From a virus, in the IMG/VR virus record IMGVR_UViG_3300005578_000001, positions 17,813-81,812 of that record: a stretch of DNA of 64,000 nt, one strand, 5' to 3'. The notes below the pieces were generated by a model. The model ran no database searches, was not told the origin of the DNA, and saw only the letters and a list, made by a program, of their open reading frames with translations. Shown one piece after another: positions 12,183 to 19,295 of the stretch. Positions within the stretch are counted from its first letter, which is position 1; each line of letters starts with the position of its first letter. The position numbers and the translations under genes were made by a program.

Positions 12183-12437
12183 TCAGTAAACCTGATACCA
12201 CTCACACAAGGGACACATCACTACTCCACAGTTGTACATGAAATCCTTGTGGTAGGCATCGCAGTAGGTAGTGGAGTGACTTTGATAGCATTGATAAAGC
12301 AACGCCTGGTAGTCCTGAAAACAAGTTGACTGGCAGTTAGTGCAGAACTTATCCATACACTTAGCCGGAGGCGCGGAGCTGAAGAATACGCTCAAGCTCA
12401 AGAGCATGAGCATGGCCATGAGAATTAGTTTGCGCAT
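12183..12437 (-). CDS. Secreted Cys-rich small protein
   Basis: 84 residues with a signal peptide (Met-Arg-Lys, hydrophobic to about residue 20, cut near Ser-Ala-Pro-Pro-Ala) and a mature part with ten Cys in pairs (Cys-Thr-Asn-Cys, Cys-Pro-Leu-Cys). Ribosome site AAAGGAAAA seven bases upstream. A disulphide-rich exported phage protein in the early arm suggests action on the host envelope, such as superinfection exclusion, but this is inference. Confidence 0.7.
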   Translation of the reverse strand: MRKLILMAMLMLLSLSVFFSSAPPAKCMDKFCTNCQSTCFQDYQALLYQCYQSHSTTYCDAYHKDFMYNCGVVMCPLCEWYQVY

Positions 12438-12480
12438 TTGAGTTTTCCTTTTGTTAGATGAGTGATTTGCGAGGAGTTAA

Positions 12481-12516
12481 CAGGAAAGACGCTACCCGCT
12501 GGAAACGTCTCTCCTG
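12481..12516. terminator. Hairpin, possible bidirectional terminator
   Basis: CAGGAAAGACG (12481-12491) and CGTCTCTCCTG (12506-12516) pair over 11 bases with one mismatch; CTCTTTT follows on the plus strand. It separates the 12633 gene from the secreted protein gene and shares the GACG/CGTCTC stem core with the two other terminators. Confidence 0.6.
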
Positions 12517-12632
12517 CTCTTTTCCCGTTGCTGACCAGTTAGAACCATTAGCTGGAATCAACAACTTGACTTTCCTTTTAACTCGTCCCTCCTTTCAAGG
12601 TTGGATTTGACTACTTCCCTGCTTGATAGAAT

Positions 12633-13001
12633 TTAATCGCTATCACCGTACTCCCATTGACTACGACAGCGCGGGCAAGTCTGGATACCTTCAAACCAGT
12701 GGAAAGTGTACTCGCCATTGAATGATGTTCCGGTTCGTTCACATTTAAACCAGCCTTCAAAACTACCCCATTCCCAGCTATAGCCGCAAAACTCACAAGG
12801 ATCGTAGTGACCCGGATAGCACCACCTAATCCACCATTTCTTAATCGGCGCTCGCTTGCCTGTGCTCCAGTACAACTTACTACCACCATGAGCCCAGACC
12901 CAGAGCCGTATCTGTAACCAATAGTAACCAAACCAGCGCCAGAACAGAGGGTGATCTGAATGCCATGCAAGTTGATCTTTGTTGTCAGCTATCGCACTCA
13001 T
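12633..13001 (-). CDS. Trp-rich zinc-ribbon protein
   Basis: 122 residues from ATG 13001, overlapping the previous stop (TGATG). Very rich in Trp and Tyr in the N-terminal half (Trp-Phe-Gly-Tyr-Tyr-Trp-Leu-Gln), then Cys-Glu-Phe-Cys-Gly-Tyr and Cys-Pro-Arg-Cys-Arg pairs that could bind one zinc. Residues 20-40 could lie on a membrane surface. Unknown function. Confidence 0.65.
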   Translation of the reverse strand: MSAIADNKDQLAWHSDHPLFWRWFGYYWLQIRLWVWAHGGSKLYWSTGKRAPIKKWWIRWCYPGHYDPCEFCGYSWEWGSFEGWFKCERTGTSFNGEYTFHWFEGIQTCPRCRSQWEYGDSD

Positions 13002-13240
13002 CACTTTTCCTTTACGTAATCCGGCAAGCTGCGCGAACTATTCGACGCTTCCCGATCCTGTACCTTCGGCATGATCTCTTGGAGTTTTCGCTGGAGTACA
13101 GAAACCGTCAACATTACTTCCTGCCGCTCACTTGCGTTAAGGAACGTGAATGTACTCGTAAAGGGATCGAACACTGAGAGGTTCAGGTAGAAGCCGAGCA
13201 GGAAATCATACTCAGTCTTGGAATTTGTGATCGTGTCCAT
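13001..13240 (-). CDS. Hypothetical protein
   Basis: 79 residues from ATG 13240 (GGAG upstream). Mixed alpha/beta: Phe-Leu-Leu-Gly-Phe-Tyr-Leu-Asn-Leu-Ser-Val-Phe then Val-Leu-Gln-Arg-Lys-Leu-Gln-Glu-Ile. It lies between zinc-ribbon genes in one operon and overlaps both. No family recognised. Confidence 0.6.
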   Translation of the reverse strand: MDTITNSKTEYDFLLGFYLNLSVFDPFTSTFTFLNASERQEVMLTVSVLQRKLQEIMPKVQDREASNSSRSLPDYVKEK

Positions 13241-13508
13241 TTGAATCTCCAAATTGCGCCTTGAGTGTGCGTAGGGTAGCGATTGTTGCGGTCAGTTTAC
13301 TTACGTCAACTCTAATCGCTTTCATCTTCTCATACTCCGTCGCAGTAATCTCATAAGTAGTGAAGCGCGCGCCACAGTGCAAGCACTCATGCCGCCGTCG
13401 CCGGCACTTACCTGAAACTGAGTCGCGCGAGTCCAGTACTGAGCTACTGCCGCGATGACACTTTGGGCAGCCTAGACCGACTGGAAATGTGCGGGTAGAA
13501 CGTTTCAT
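13212..13508 (-). CDS. NrdR-type zinc-ribbon protein lacking the ATP-cone
   Basis: 98 residues. Cys-Pro-Lys-Cys ... Val-Leu-Asp-Ser-Arg-Asp ... Arg-Arg-Arg-Arg-His-Glu-Cys-Leu-His-Cys-Gly-Ala-Arg-Phe-Thr-Thr-Tyr-Glu matches the N-terminal zinc ribbon of the ribonucleotide-reductase repressor NrdR. The usual C-terminal ATP-cone is absent and replaced by a helical tail. It lies upstream of nothing nrd-like here but close to thyA, so it may sense or regulate nucleotide genes or mimic NrdR. Confidence 0.75.
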   Translation of the reverse strand: MKRSTRTFPVGLGCPKCHRGSSSVLDSRDSVSGKCRRRRHECLHCGARFTTYEITATEYEKMKAIRVDVSKLTATIATLRTLKAQFGDSNGHDHKFQD

Positions 13509-13511
13509 CGG

Positions 13512-13685
13512 TCAGTACGGATCGTCTTTGTCGAAATCGTAAATATCAAACTCACCATCGCCACATTCGGAACATTGCTCTAGCTCACGCCCGTAAAGCT
13601 GTCGCCAGATCGGATAATCAGGTGTTGAGCAATTCCGGCAGTACTCGCCGCCGTCGTTAATTACTTCGGAAAGCCATTGACTCAT
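13512..13685 (-). CDS. 57-aa zinc-ribbon protein
   Basis: Two pairs, Cys-Arg-Asn-Cys and Cys-Ser-Glu-Cys, spaced by about 20 residues form a likely zinc ribbon, followed by an acidic Asp-Phe-Asp-Lys-Asp-Asp-Pro-Tyr end. ATG 13685, seven bases after the stop codon of the upstream gene. One of many tiny Cys-pair proteins in this arm. Confidence 0.6.
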   Translation of the reverse strand: MSQWLSEVINDGGEYCRNCSTPDYPIWRQLYGRELEQCSECGDGEFDIYDFDKDDPY

Positions 13686-13691
13686 GGGCCA

Positions 13692-13880
13692 TCATCTCTC
13701 CTTTGTATAATCCGGCGTCGTGCGTTTAATTGCCGCGTCCACGTCCAGTAACTTCGCCCCGGTGCCGCTGGTAGTGGTAGCGAGGGGAAGGCCCTGTTTC
13801 TCGGCGTCAGACTGCCACTCAGGCTGTTCCAGCTTATCTAGTACCTCGTCAATTTCGCGGTTGGTGGGAGGGGTGGTCAT
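13692..13880 (-). CDS. Small acidic protein after thyA
   Basis: 62 residues, overlapping the end of thyA by ATGA. Helical N-terminus (Glu-Ile-Asp-Glu-Val-Leu-Asp-Lys-Leu) and a Ser/Thr/Gly-rich middle. No motif known. Translational coupling to thyA suggests shared expression, not shared function. Confidence 0.55.
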   Translation of the reverse strand: MTTPPTNREIDEVLDKLEQPEWQSDAEKQGLPLATTTSGTGAKLLDVDAAIKRTTPDYTKER

Positions 13881-14758
13881 ACTGCGACCTCCGCTTTGAT
13901 TGTGGGATAGGGATCATAATTCGACAGTTTTAGATTCTCGTACTTGAACGTCAGTAATCTTGATAACGGCGTCCAGAACGATTCTTCCGCTTCTTCCCAT
14001 AGGCTGACAGTCAGTTCCGGCAACGGCTTCGGTGTTCGTGTTAGCTGCTCTCTAACTTGAGAAATGTGATTCTTGTAGATATGTACATCACCGAAGCTAA
14101 TAACCAGATCCTTCGGCTCGTATCGTTTTGTTGCGCGGGCAATCAAAGTAAGTAGAAGCGCGTAACTGGCGATGTTAAAGGGCAGGCCGAGAAAGCTGTC
14201 GATACTACGCGCATAAAGATGAAGCGACATATATTGGTTAGGGTGAACTTTAACCTGCCAGAGAGTGTGACACGGAGGCAGAGCAACGCGGTCACAGGAA
14301 TTCGGGTCCCATCCCGAGACAATATGCCTACGAGAGTTTGGATTCTTTTGTAGATCGGTCATTAGTCGCGAGATTTGATCCAGTCCGCCAACGCGACCGT
14401 ATTGACGACAGGGATATTCGCCACCAAAGTTACGCCAAAGATAGCCGTACACTGGTCCCAGATCGCCCGCCTGACGCCCAAATTTTGCACACTGCTCCTC
14501 GGTAGCCCACTCTTGCCAGATGTTAACACCAGACTGCTCTAGTTCATGTTCGTTTGTACTGCCGCGCAGAAACCAGAATAGCTCCTCTGCAATCCAGCGC
14601 AAAGGCAGTTTCTTAGTGGTTAATAGTGGGAATCCTTCACGCAGATCAAAGCGAATCTGTTCCCCGAACAATGAGAGCGTACCGACTCCGGTTCGATCAT
14701 CGTGTTGCTCACCGCGGGTGAGAATCTTGTCGAGTAATTCTAAGTATTGTTGCATCAT
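13877..14758 (-). CDS. thyA: Thymidylate synthase
   Basis: 293 residues, full length. It methylates dUMP to dTMP with methylene-tetrahydrofolate for phage DNA synthesis. Visible signatures: Asp-Arg-Thr-Gly near residue 22, Phe-Pro-Leu-Leu-Thr-Thr-Lys-Lys, Arg-Arg-His-Ile-Val-Ser-Gly-Trp-Asp-Pro near 143, catalytic Cys163 in Leu-Pro-Pro-Cys-His-Thr, Ser-x-Asp-x-Phe-Leu-Gly-Leu-Pro-Phe-Asn-Ile-Ala-Ser-Tyr, and His-Ile-Tyr. The start overlaps the MazG-like gene stop. The substrate pocket residues look standard, so dUMP is expected. Confidence 0.95.
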   Translation of the reverse strand: MMQQYLELLDKILTRGEQHDDRTGVGTLSLFGEQIRFDLREGFPLLTTKKLPLRWIAEELFWFLRGSTNEHELEQSGVNIWQEWATEEQCAKFGRQAGDLGPVYGYLWRNFGGEYPCRQYGRVGGLDQISRLMTDLQKNPNSRRHIVSGWDPNSCDRVALPPCHTLWQVKVHPNQYMSLHLYARSIDSFLGLPFNIASYALLLTLIARATKRYEPKDLVISFGDVHIYKNHISQVREQLTRTPKPLPELTVSLWEEAEESFWTPLSRLLTFKYENLKLSNYDPYPTIKAEVAV

Positions 14759-14967
14759 CGCTCCTCAATCGCTTGTCGTAGATAGACCGCAAGATCCAAT
14801 GCTTCTTCGTAAGCGTCCTGCAATGCATCACGTCCGTTATTCGCCTGCAATGGCGTTCCATAGCGCTCTCGGCCTACGTGATCACGCTTGTGCATGTCCG
14901 CAATGACCAGTTCCCAGATCGGTCGAGAGTTATTGGCTACAGGTTCAGGTTGCGCTTCATTGATCAT
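14755..14967 (-). CDS. MazG-like nucleotide pyrophosphohydrolase-type protein
   Basis: 70 residues from ATG 14967 (GGAGG five bases upstream). Asp-His-Val-Gly-Arg-Glu-Arg-Tyr-Gly-Thr-Pro-Leu, then Asp-Ala-Leu-Gln-Asp-Ala-Tyr-Glu-Glu-Ala-Leu-Asp-Leu-Ala-Val-Tyr-Leu-Arg-Gln supplies the paired acidic residues of the MazG/all-alpha NTP-PPase helix motif. Such short phage members sit beside thyA and are thought to tune dNTP or alarmone pools. Coupled to thyA by overlap. Confidence 0.75.
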   Translation of the reverse strand: MINEAQPEPVANNSRPIWELVIADMHKRDHVGRERYGTPLQANNGRDALQDAYEEALDLAVYLRQAIEER

Positions 14968-15022
14968 CCAATCCTCCACACTGGTCCAACTTTCTCACCC
15001 TCACCCCCACACCACTCTTGAG

Positions 15023-15154
15023 CTAAGCTGCGCTGATGTCGTCGGAGCCGTCGTCACTCTGGTCCAGTAGCTCGATAATCTTATCCAGCTTATCCATAAT
15101 CACAGCTAAGATGAAAATTATAATAAGGCTTGTCACCGCCAGCGCTATAACCAT
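15023..15154 (-). CDS. 43-aa membrane peptide
   Basis: One hydrophobic helix at residues 2-20 (Ala-Leu-Ala-Val-Thr-Ser-Leu-Ile-Ile-Ile-Phe-Ile-Leu) followed by an amphipathic helix and an acidic Ser-Asp-Asp-Gly-Ser-Asp-Asp tail. GGAGAG precedes ATG 15154. Similar to other small membrane peptides of this phage. Function unknown. Confidence 0.6.
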   Translation of the reverse strand: MVIALAVTSLIIIFILAVIMDKLDKIIELLDQSDDGSDDISAA

Positions 15155-15157
15155 CTC

Positions 15158-15397
15158 TCACTCTCCACTCGTAGCGGCGGTTGCGTTGCTGAGCCTTAAC
15201 CTCGCTTCCGTAATCAACGCTAGAATGTTTCCAGTATGTCGCCACGCATCGTTAAGCGCCTCCAACTCAGAATTGCCCTCGCCTAAGATGCAGAAGGTTT
15301 CGAACCATACTTCGTAGCGATGGTTATCGCCGGGCTGGGCCTGCTCGATATAGATAGCTCCAGCGTCGCCATGAAATTCCTTTGATGACTTAGTCAC
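15158..15397 (-). CDS. Hypothetical protein
   Basis: 79 residues with GTG start at 15397, chosen because GGGAGG lies five bases upstream. Contains Ile-Tyr-Ile-Glu-Gln-Ala and Glu-Val-Trp-Phe-Glu-Thr-Phe-Cys-Ile-Leu-Gly-Glu-Gly strands followed by a helix (Glu-Leu-Glu-Ala-Leu-Asn-Asp-Ala-Trp), a small alpha/beta fold. It overlaps the stop of the membrane peptide gene upstream. Confidence 0.6.
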   Translation of the reverse strand: MTKSSKEFHGDAGAIYIEQAQPGDNHRYEVWFETFCILGEGNSELEALNDAWRHTGNILALITEARLRLSNATAATSGE

Positions 15398-15539
15398 TTG
15401 AACCTCCCGCTGCACCTTGCGTTGTGCGACCCGACGCCTGCATTAGCCCACGGATACGGGCTAGCTCTGCAAGCACACCTACCAGTAACCCTACGCAAGC
15501 CGAGCCATAAAAGATCATCAGGAATAATGCTATACCCAT
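15390..15539 (-). CDS. 49-aa membrane peptide
   Basis: Hydrophobic helix at residues 2-25 (Leu-Phe-Leu-Met-Ile-Phe-Tyr-Gly-Ser-Ala-Cys-Val-Gly-Leu-Leu-Val) and a short polar tail. Strong ribosome site GGAGGTGATTGAG before ATG 15539. Its end overlaps the next gene's GTG. Unknown function; it could be an early phage toxin or exclusion peptide. Confidence 0.6.
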   Translation of the reverse strand: MGIALFLMIFYGSACVGLLVGVLAELARIRGLMQASGRTTQGAAGGSSD

Positions 15540-15540
15540 C

Positions 15541-16095
15541 TCAATCACCTCCTGAAACGCTCCGAGCATCTAGCGCACTTTCCATCCCGTCCCCGGTGCT
15601 CGGAATAGAACCAATTGCCGCGCCATTCGTTAACGATGGCTGCGCTGCATCTCGAGCATCGAACTTTCCCGCGACGAACTTGTGATACCCTAGGTATCCC
15701 ATGCTCTTATCGTGGATCGGGTTATCTGCCAGCGCGTCGCAGGGCATGAGTCCGCCGTTATCGTCTACTTCGTAGGTACAACGCGGAGCTTTGCCAGCGG
15801 GTTTAATCTGTTCGGCCAAAGACACTGCCCGTCTCGATCTGGTTGGTTGATAGACGTGGTAGCCGACGCGGTTAGCCTGCGTATGGACGGGATGAGTCTT
15901 GATATGATCGCAGGCAGCACATTGACCTTTTCGCTCGACCGCTGCCTTCTTCTTTACAGGCTTGGCTTCAGGTTCCGGCTCCGGTACGCACAGGTCAAGA
16001 AACAGCAGGTATTCGTCGGCGCTAAGATTCTCCTGCACGTAATGAACCATACCATTCACTCGTTGAATCGTTTCCGTCAGTGGACTCCGTGGCAT
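15541..16095 (-). CDS. Hypothetical protein with Cys/His pairs
   Basis: 184 residues. AAGGAG sits nine bases before ATG 16095. A Pro/Glu/Lys-rich linker near residues 38-55 separates a helical start from a segment with Cys-Ala-Ala-Cys-Asp-His ... His-x-His that could bind zinc; a second Cys-Thr-Tyr and Cys-Asp-Ala follow. No domain named. Confidence 0.6.
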   Translation of the reverse strand: MPRSPLTETIQRVNGMVHYVQENLSADEYLLFLDLCVPEPEPEAKPVKKKAAVERKGQCAACDHIKTHPVHTQANRVGYHVYQPTRSRRAVSLAEQIKPAGKAPRCTYEVDDNGGLMPCDALADNPIHDKSMGYLGYHKFVAGKFDARDAAQPSLTNGAAIGSIPSTGDGMESALDARSVSGGD

Positions 16096-16279
16096 TGTTA
16101 ATCTCCTTGTTCTCTTTTAAGATTCTCGTTAATCCTTCAACTAGTGCTTCTGCTTGAATATCAGTTAGCGGAATTAGCTCACTACGGCTGTAAGGATAGA
16201 TGCCTTTCAGTACTCGACGCCGTCCTTCCCAGTCGTAGACCACGTCAATTCCGTGGCCTGTTTGCATGTGAATTGACAT
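16022..16279 (-). CDS. Hypothetical protein
   Basis: 85 residues, overlapping the downstream gene by 74 bases. Begins with beta strands (Gly-Ile-Asp-Val-Val-Tyr-Asp-Trp-Glu-Gly-Arg-Arg-Arg-Val) and continues as a helix ending Glu-Asn-Lys-Glu-Ile-Asn-Asn. The overlap is long for this phage, but the start has GGAG and the frame is clean. Unknown. Confidence 0.55.
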   Translation of the reverse strand: MSIHMQTGHGIDVVYDWEGRRRVLKGIYPYSRSELIPLTDIQAEALVEGLTRILKENKEINNATESTDGNDSTSEWYGSLRAGES

Positions 16280-16475
16280 CGCTCGTCTCCTGTCTCTTTA
16301 GTCGTAGCCATTGCAGAAACCGTTCAAACCTCCACTCGTAAGCTGGGAGATCCTCAGCCTCCCCGACTGCCTCATCGATAAACTCCCGCATCAACTGACG
16401 CAGTTCATCCAAATCGATCACAATCCCCTGTCTTGGTCTAACTATACTGAACCTACGCGGGGTCTTTAGTGGCAT
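16245..16475 (-). CDS. Hypothetical acidic helical protein
   Basis: 76 residues from ATG 16475, preceded by GGGGGAAG. The middle is a strongly acidic helix (Asp-Leu-Asp-Glu-Leu-Arg-Gln-Leu-Met-Arg-Glu-Phe-Ile-Asp-Glu). It overlaps both neighbours, consistent with a tightly coupled operon. No family. Confidence 0.55.
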   Translation of the reverse strand: MPLKTPRRFSIVRPRQGIVIDLDELRQLMREFIDEAVGEAEDLPAYEWRFERFLQWLRLKRQETSDVNSHANRPRN

Positions 16476-16696
16476 TACTTCCCCCACCTCGCATTTACGG
16501 GTTGCCGGGTATCGTCGGCGGGGGGTATCTCGGTAAGTTCTGAATGCATCTTCTTGCCGACTCCGATCAGATCATCCGCGTGATGCTTCAGAGTTTGACG
16601 ATCCGGTTCGTCGAGATCGGATTCGTAGAGGCAAAGGAACTCAGATAATACTCTGTCCAGTCTACCAATTACTAAATCAAAGTTGTCTCGATTCAT
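16475..16696 (-). CDS. Hypothetical helical protein
   Basis: 73 residues from ATG 16696, with GGAGGAGAT immediately upstream; longer in-frame starts are not supported. Two amphipathic helices (Leu-Val-Ile-Gly-Arg-Leu-Asp-Arg-Val-Leu and Asp-Arg-Gln-Thr-Leu-Lys-His-His-Ala-Asp-Asp-Leu). Unknown function. Its stop shares a base with the next ATG (TAATG). Confidence 0.6.
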   Translation of the reverse strand: MNRDNFDLVIGRLDRVLSEFLCLYESDLDEPDRQTLKHHADDLIGVGKKMHSELTEIPPADDTRQPVNARWGK

Positions 16697-16697
16697 T

Positions 16698-16874
16698 TCA
16701 TCTCCTCCGTTCAGTGAGAATTGAACCCTGCCCGCAAACACACTTCCCACTCCCATCCAAATACACATGCCTCGGCTTCAATCCTGCGCCGCGATCCTCG
16801 CATTGCAACTGCGCGATCTTCTCCGCGGTCCACTGGTCAGCCTCCTGCTTAACTTTTCTCTCACCCTCATCCAT
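16698..16874 (-). CDS. Small protein with Cys-x-Cys near the end
   Basis: 58 residues from ATG 16874 (GGGAGG nine bases before). Helical Lys/Glu/Gln-rich N-terminus, then His-Val-Tyr-Leu-Asp-Gly-Ser-Gly-Lys-Cys-Val-Cys-Gly. A partial zinc-knuckle or redox motif is possible. Overlaps the methyltransferase end by eight bases. Confidence 0.55.
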   Translation of the reverse strand: MDEGERKVKQEADQWTAEKIAQLQCEDRGAGLKPRHVYLDGSGKCVCGQGSILTERRR

Positions 16875-17607
16875 CCAGCAATCCTCCCTGACGTTCTTTA
16901 GCTGCAATCAGGTGGTACATGCTCGGTTGCGCTTCGTTACAGCGACGAGCGGCGATCTCGCAGTATTTCTCCTCAAGTTCGATTCCGATTGCTTTGCGGC
17001 CTAAGTCTTTAGCGGCGCGGAGGGTGGTGCCGCTACCGAGGTATGGATCGATTATCAGATCGCCCTCTCGGGTTGATACTTGGATTAGCTGCCCGATAAT
17101 GTCGACGTCCTTTTCCGTAGGATGTCCAAACTCAGATGATGCGCAGGTTGTGCGTTTTACTTTTGAATAGAACTGAAACGGAGCATCATTATTGAAATAG
17201 CACTTGCCTGCTTCACGGTAGAACAAAAGGAATTCAATGTCTGAGAGATACTTATTGTTTTTAGTCGGGATAGGGTTAGCTTTCGTATAAGCAAGCACGT
17301 CCCAACCCCACCCCGACTGACTAAGAAACACCGTGTACTCTGGCAGTAGATCCTTCGAGCAAAAGATATACCCGTGGGCCGACTTCCCAACCGTCGAAAG
17401 AGTGGATATAAACCATTGCGGGTCAAACTCGCTAAGCGGTTTTATGGAACGATAGGTCTCCCTTCTAGCTATCATCCCGCCGCCGCCCGTGCTTTGCTTG
17501 TAAGGCGGATCAGTAAGCAGCAGATCGCATTTCGGCAAAGATGATAGCACTTCGCGGGCATCACCGTGATAGATCGTAATTCCATTTTCTTCGTAGTACG
17601 ACCTCAT
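16867..17607 (-). CDS. N6-adenine/N4-cytosine DNA methyltransferase
   Basis: 246 residues. Catalytic motif Asp33-Pro-Pro-Tyr36 comes first and the SAM-binding Asp-Pro-Tyr-Leu-Gly-Ser-Gly-Thr-Thr comes near residue 197, the order of beta-class amino-methyltransferases. The final Ala-Ile-Gly-Ile-Glu-Leu-Glu-Glu-Lys-Tyr is also standard. The target-recognition part is short and no restriction partner is present, so it is an orphan enzyme, probably masking phage DNA from host restriction. The start overlaps the dnaN stop by ATGA. Confidence 0.92.
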   Translation of the reverse strand: MRSYYEENGITIYHGDAREVLSSLPKCDLLLTDPPYKQSTGGGGMIARRETYRSIKPLSEFDPQWFISTLSTVGKSAHGYIFCSKDLLPEYTVFLSQSGWGWDVLAYTKANPIPTKNNKYLSDIEFLLFYREAGKCYFNNDAPFQFYSKVKRTTCASSEFGHPTEKDVDIIGQLIQVSTREGDLIIDPYLGSGTTLRAAKDLGRKAIGIELEEKYCEIAARRCNEAQPSMYHLIAAKERQGGLLDG

Positions 17608-18680
17608 GCGTCCGGCCTCAACGTCGCGTGTAGATACCGATGCTCACCTTCACTGAGGAGGAGAATCGAGGTTGCGTCCTTCAGGTGTAGCTCCGGCGCT
17701 TCCACTTGTTCCAGAAACGTTAACAACTGATCCGCGTTCACCTTCACCACCAGCCCCTCTCCATTCAACGTCGGGCAACTCAACGGCACTTCTTCGATCG
17801 ACTCCCCGTCTCCACCGTAGGAGCGCACAGTGAGTGATTCGCGGCTAAACTCCAGGTTCAATCTCCGGCGCACCAGATTCCCCTCACTCGCCGTCACACA
17901 GCACCGTCGAATTGCGTCCCTGACTTCACTGTTCAACCGCACCACATGCGGCGTCTCAGTCGGCACAATCTTTTTCCACGGCGGGAATTGACCGAGCAGG
18001 AGCCGCGCGTGCATCTTGCGTCCCTCACACCCTACCGTGAGACTGTTTTCACTCACGGTTAGCGTGGCTATCTCCCTATCGTTGAGTACCGCGCGCAACA
18101 CCGGGACCGCCACATTCGGCACGGTGGCTTGAAAGGTGAGATCGCAATCCATGAGGCGTACAATCCCAGCTTGTGTCCCATCAAACGCCACTACATTCAA
18201 CTCCCCTTGCTCAGCCTGCAAACACACCCCCTGGGTCGCATACCTGCCTTCCCGCTTGTCCGCGCAAGGGGAGACTCGTGAAATCGCGTCTGAGAGCCTC
18301 TGTGCGTCAACGGAGAGGGTCTGGCCGGACTGGTCATGCGTCACCGGGAAGGCGTCAACCGGGTGAAACGGGAGTCGATGGCGGGAGCGTCCGGCAATTA
18401 CTTCGACTCGATTGTCTTTCAGTTCAAACCTCACGCTCTCATCCGAGGTCAGTCGCATGGCCTCTCGCAATGGCGTCAACGGGAGACAGTACGCCTCCTC
18501 TCCCCCACCGGGCACCGTCACGCTCAACGTCGCATCCACGCGCGTCGTCGTCAGTCGCGCCTCACCTTGTGTAGCCTCAACTTTCACAAAGGCGAGAATC
18601 GGCATCGTCGTCTTCACCTCCAGCGCCGAGGCGAGAAGAGCAAGAGCGTCGGCAAGGGGCTTACGGGGGAGGGCGATCAT
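17604..18680 (-). CDS. dnaN: DNA polymerase III beta sliding clamp
   Basis: 358 residues, near the usual bacterial length (about 366). Typical elements: Leu-Ala-Ser-Ala-Leu-Glu-Val-Lys-Thr-Thr-Met-Pro-Ile-Leu-Ala-Phe near the start, Arg-His-Arg-Leu-Pro at the end of domain I, and Gly-Gln-Phe-Pro-Pro-Trp-Lys-Lys-Ile-Val-Pro in domain II. Three clamp domains are present. It would form a dimeric ring and tether a polymerase, perhaps the host's, since no polymerase gene lies in the window. Overlaps both neighbours by four bases. Confidence 0.92.
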   Translation of the reverse strand: MIALPRKPLADALALLASALEVKTTMPILAFVKVEATQGEARLTTTRVDATLSVTVPGGGEEAYCLPLTPLREAMRLTSDESVRFELKDNRVEVIAGRSRHRLPFHPVDAFPVTHDQSGQTLSVDAQRLSDAISRVSPCADKREGRYATQGVCLQAEQGELNVVAFDGTQAGIVRLMDCDLTFQATVPNVAVPVLRAVLNDREIATLTVSENSLTVGCEGRKMHARLLLGQFPPWKKIVPTETPHVVRLNSEVRDAIRRCCVTASEGNLVRRRLNLEFSRESLTVRSYGGDGESIEEVPLSCPTLNGEGLVVKVNADQLLTFLEQVEAPELHLKDATSILLLSEGEHRYLHATLRPDA

Positions 18681-18940
18681 TCGGCGCCCAGCTTCTCTTC
18701 CAGTGTGTCCAGGTCAGCCTTGAAAGTGTCAAGTTGATCTTCTAATTCCTGGGCCTTATCTCGTAATTGATCAATCTCACTTTGCATTTCAGCACGTATC
18801 TCCTCACCGCTCACTTGCTGTTCCTCCGATTGTCGTAAGGCGTTAGCTAAATACGCAATCTTCTCAGCCTCAGTCGTCACCCCCAGATACGAAGGCCAGT
18901 GGTCTAACTCGGCGTTGGTGGCTAGTTCGTGTAGGTCCAT
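18677..18940 (-). CDS. Coiled-coil protein upstream of the clamp gene
   Basis: 87 residues. The second half (residues 35-84) is an almost continuous coiled coil, Glu/Leu/Asp-rich. Coupled to dnaN by ATGA. It may be a small accessory of the replication module, by position only. Confidence 0.6.
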   Translation of the reverse strand: MDLHELATNAELDHWPSYLGVTTEAEKIAYLANALRQSEEQQVSGEEIRAEMQSEIDQLRDKAQELEDQLDTFKADLDTLEEKLGAE

Positions 18941-18942
18941 GA

Positions 18943-19140
18943 TTAGTCTCCCTCGCCACGATCGATCTTATTGTTAGCAGCACTCTCCGCGCATTTGGGG
19001 CATAAGTCGCCGTGCTCGCTATTCATATCCCAACCCCGACGTTGCATGCGCTCGTGAACCACATTGCTTACGTCTACGTTTGCGTGTTCACCGCAACTAT
19101 CGCAGTCAACGCCAATATCAACATCTGCATCAATTGCCAT
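18943..19140 (-). CDS. Zinc-ribbon protein
   Basis: 65 residues from ATG 19140. Val-Asp-Cys-Asp-Ser-Cys-Gly and Asp-Leu-Cys-Pro-Lys-Cys-Ala pairs enclose an acidic and helical middle. The start shares a base with the stop of the preceding gene (TGATG). Typical of small phage zinc proteins; target unknown. Confidence 0.65.
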   Translation of the reverse strand: MAIDADVDIGVDCDSCGEHANVDVSNVVHERMQRRGWDMNSEHGDLCPKCAESAANNKIDRGEGD

Positions 19141-19295
19141 CACTCACCACCTTTCTCCAGTGCGGCCATTTGCTGCTCGTAGTCGCCTTTCAGTCTTGCC
19201 GAACAGTCAGCACAGAGCGGCATCCCATCTGCAAGGATTACGGCGGGCTTTGGTATTCTTCTCTCCGTTACGCAGTTTTCACAGTCTAATTTCAT
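19140..19295 (-). CDS. 51-aa zinc-ribbon protein
   Basis: Cys-Glu-Asn-Cys near the start and Cys-Ala-Asp-Cys at about residue 28 define a four-Cys site, followed by a helical end. ATG 19295 overlaps the previous stop (TAATG). Together with its neighbour it forms a tandem of two unrelated small zinc proteins. Confidence 0.6.
   Translation of the reverse strand: MKLDCENCVTERRIPKPAVILADGMPLCADCSARLKGDYEQQMAALEKGGE

Noticed and set aside
18136-18737. Long plus-strand frames opposite dnaN
   Set aside because: Shadows of the GC-rich clamp gene; Arg/Pro/Ser-rich, no ribosome sites.
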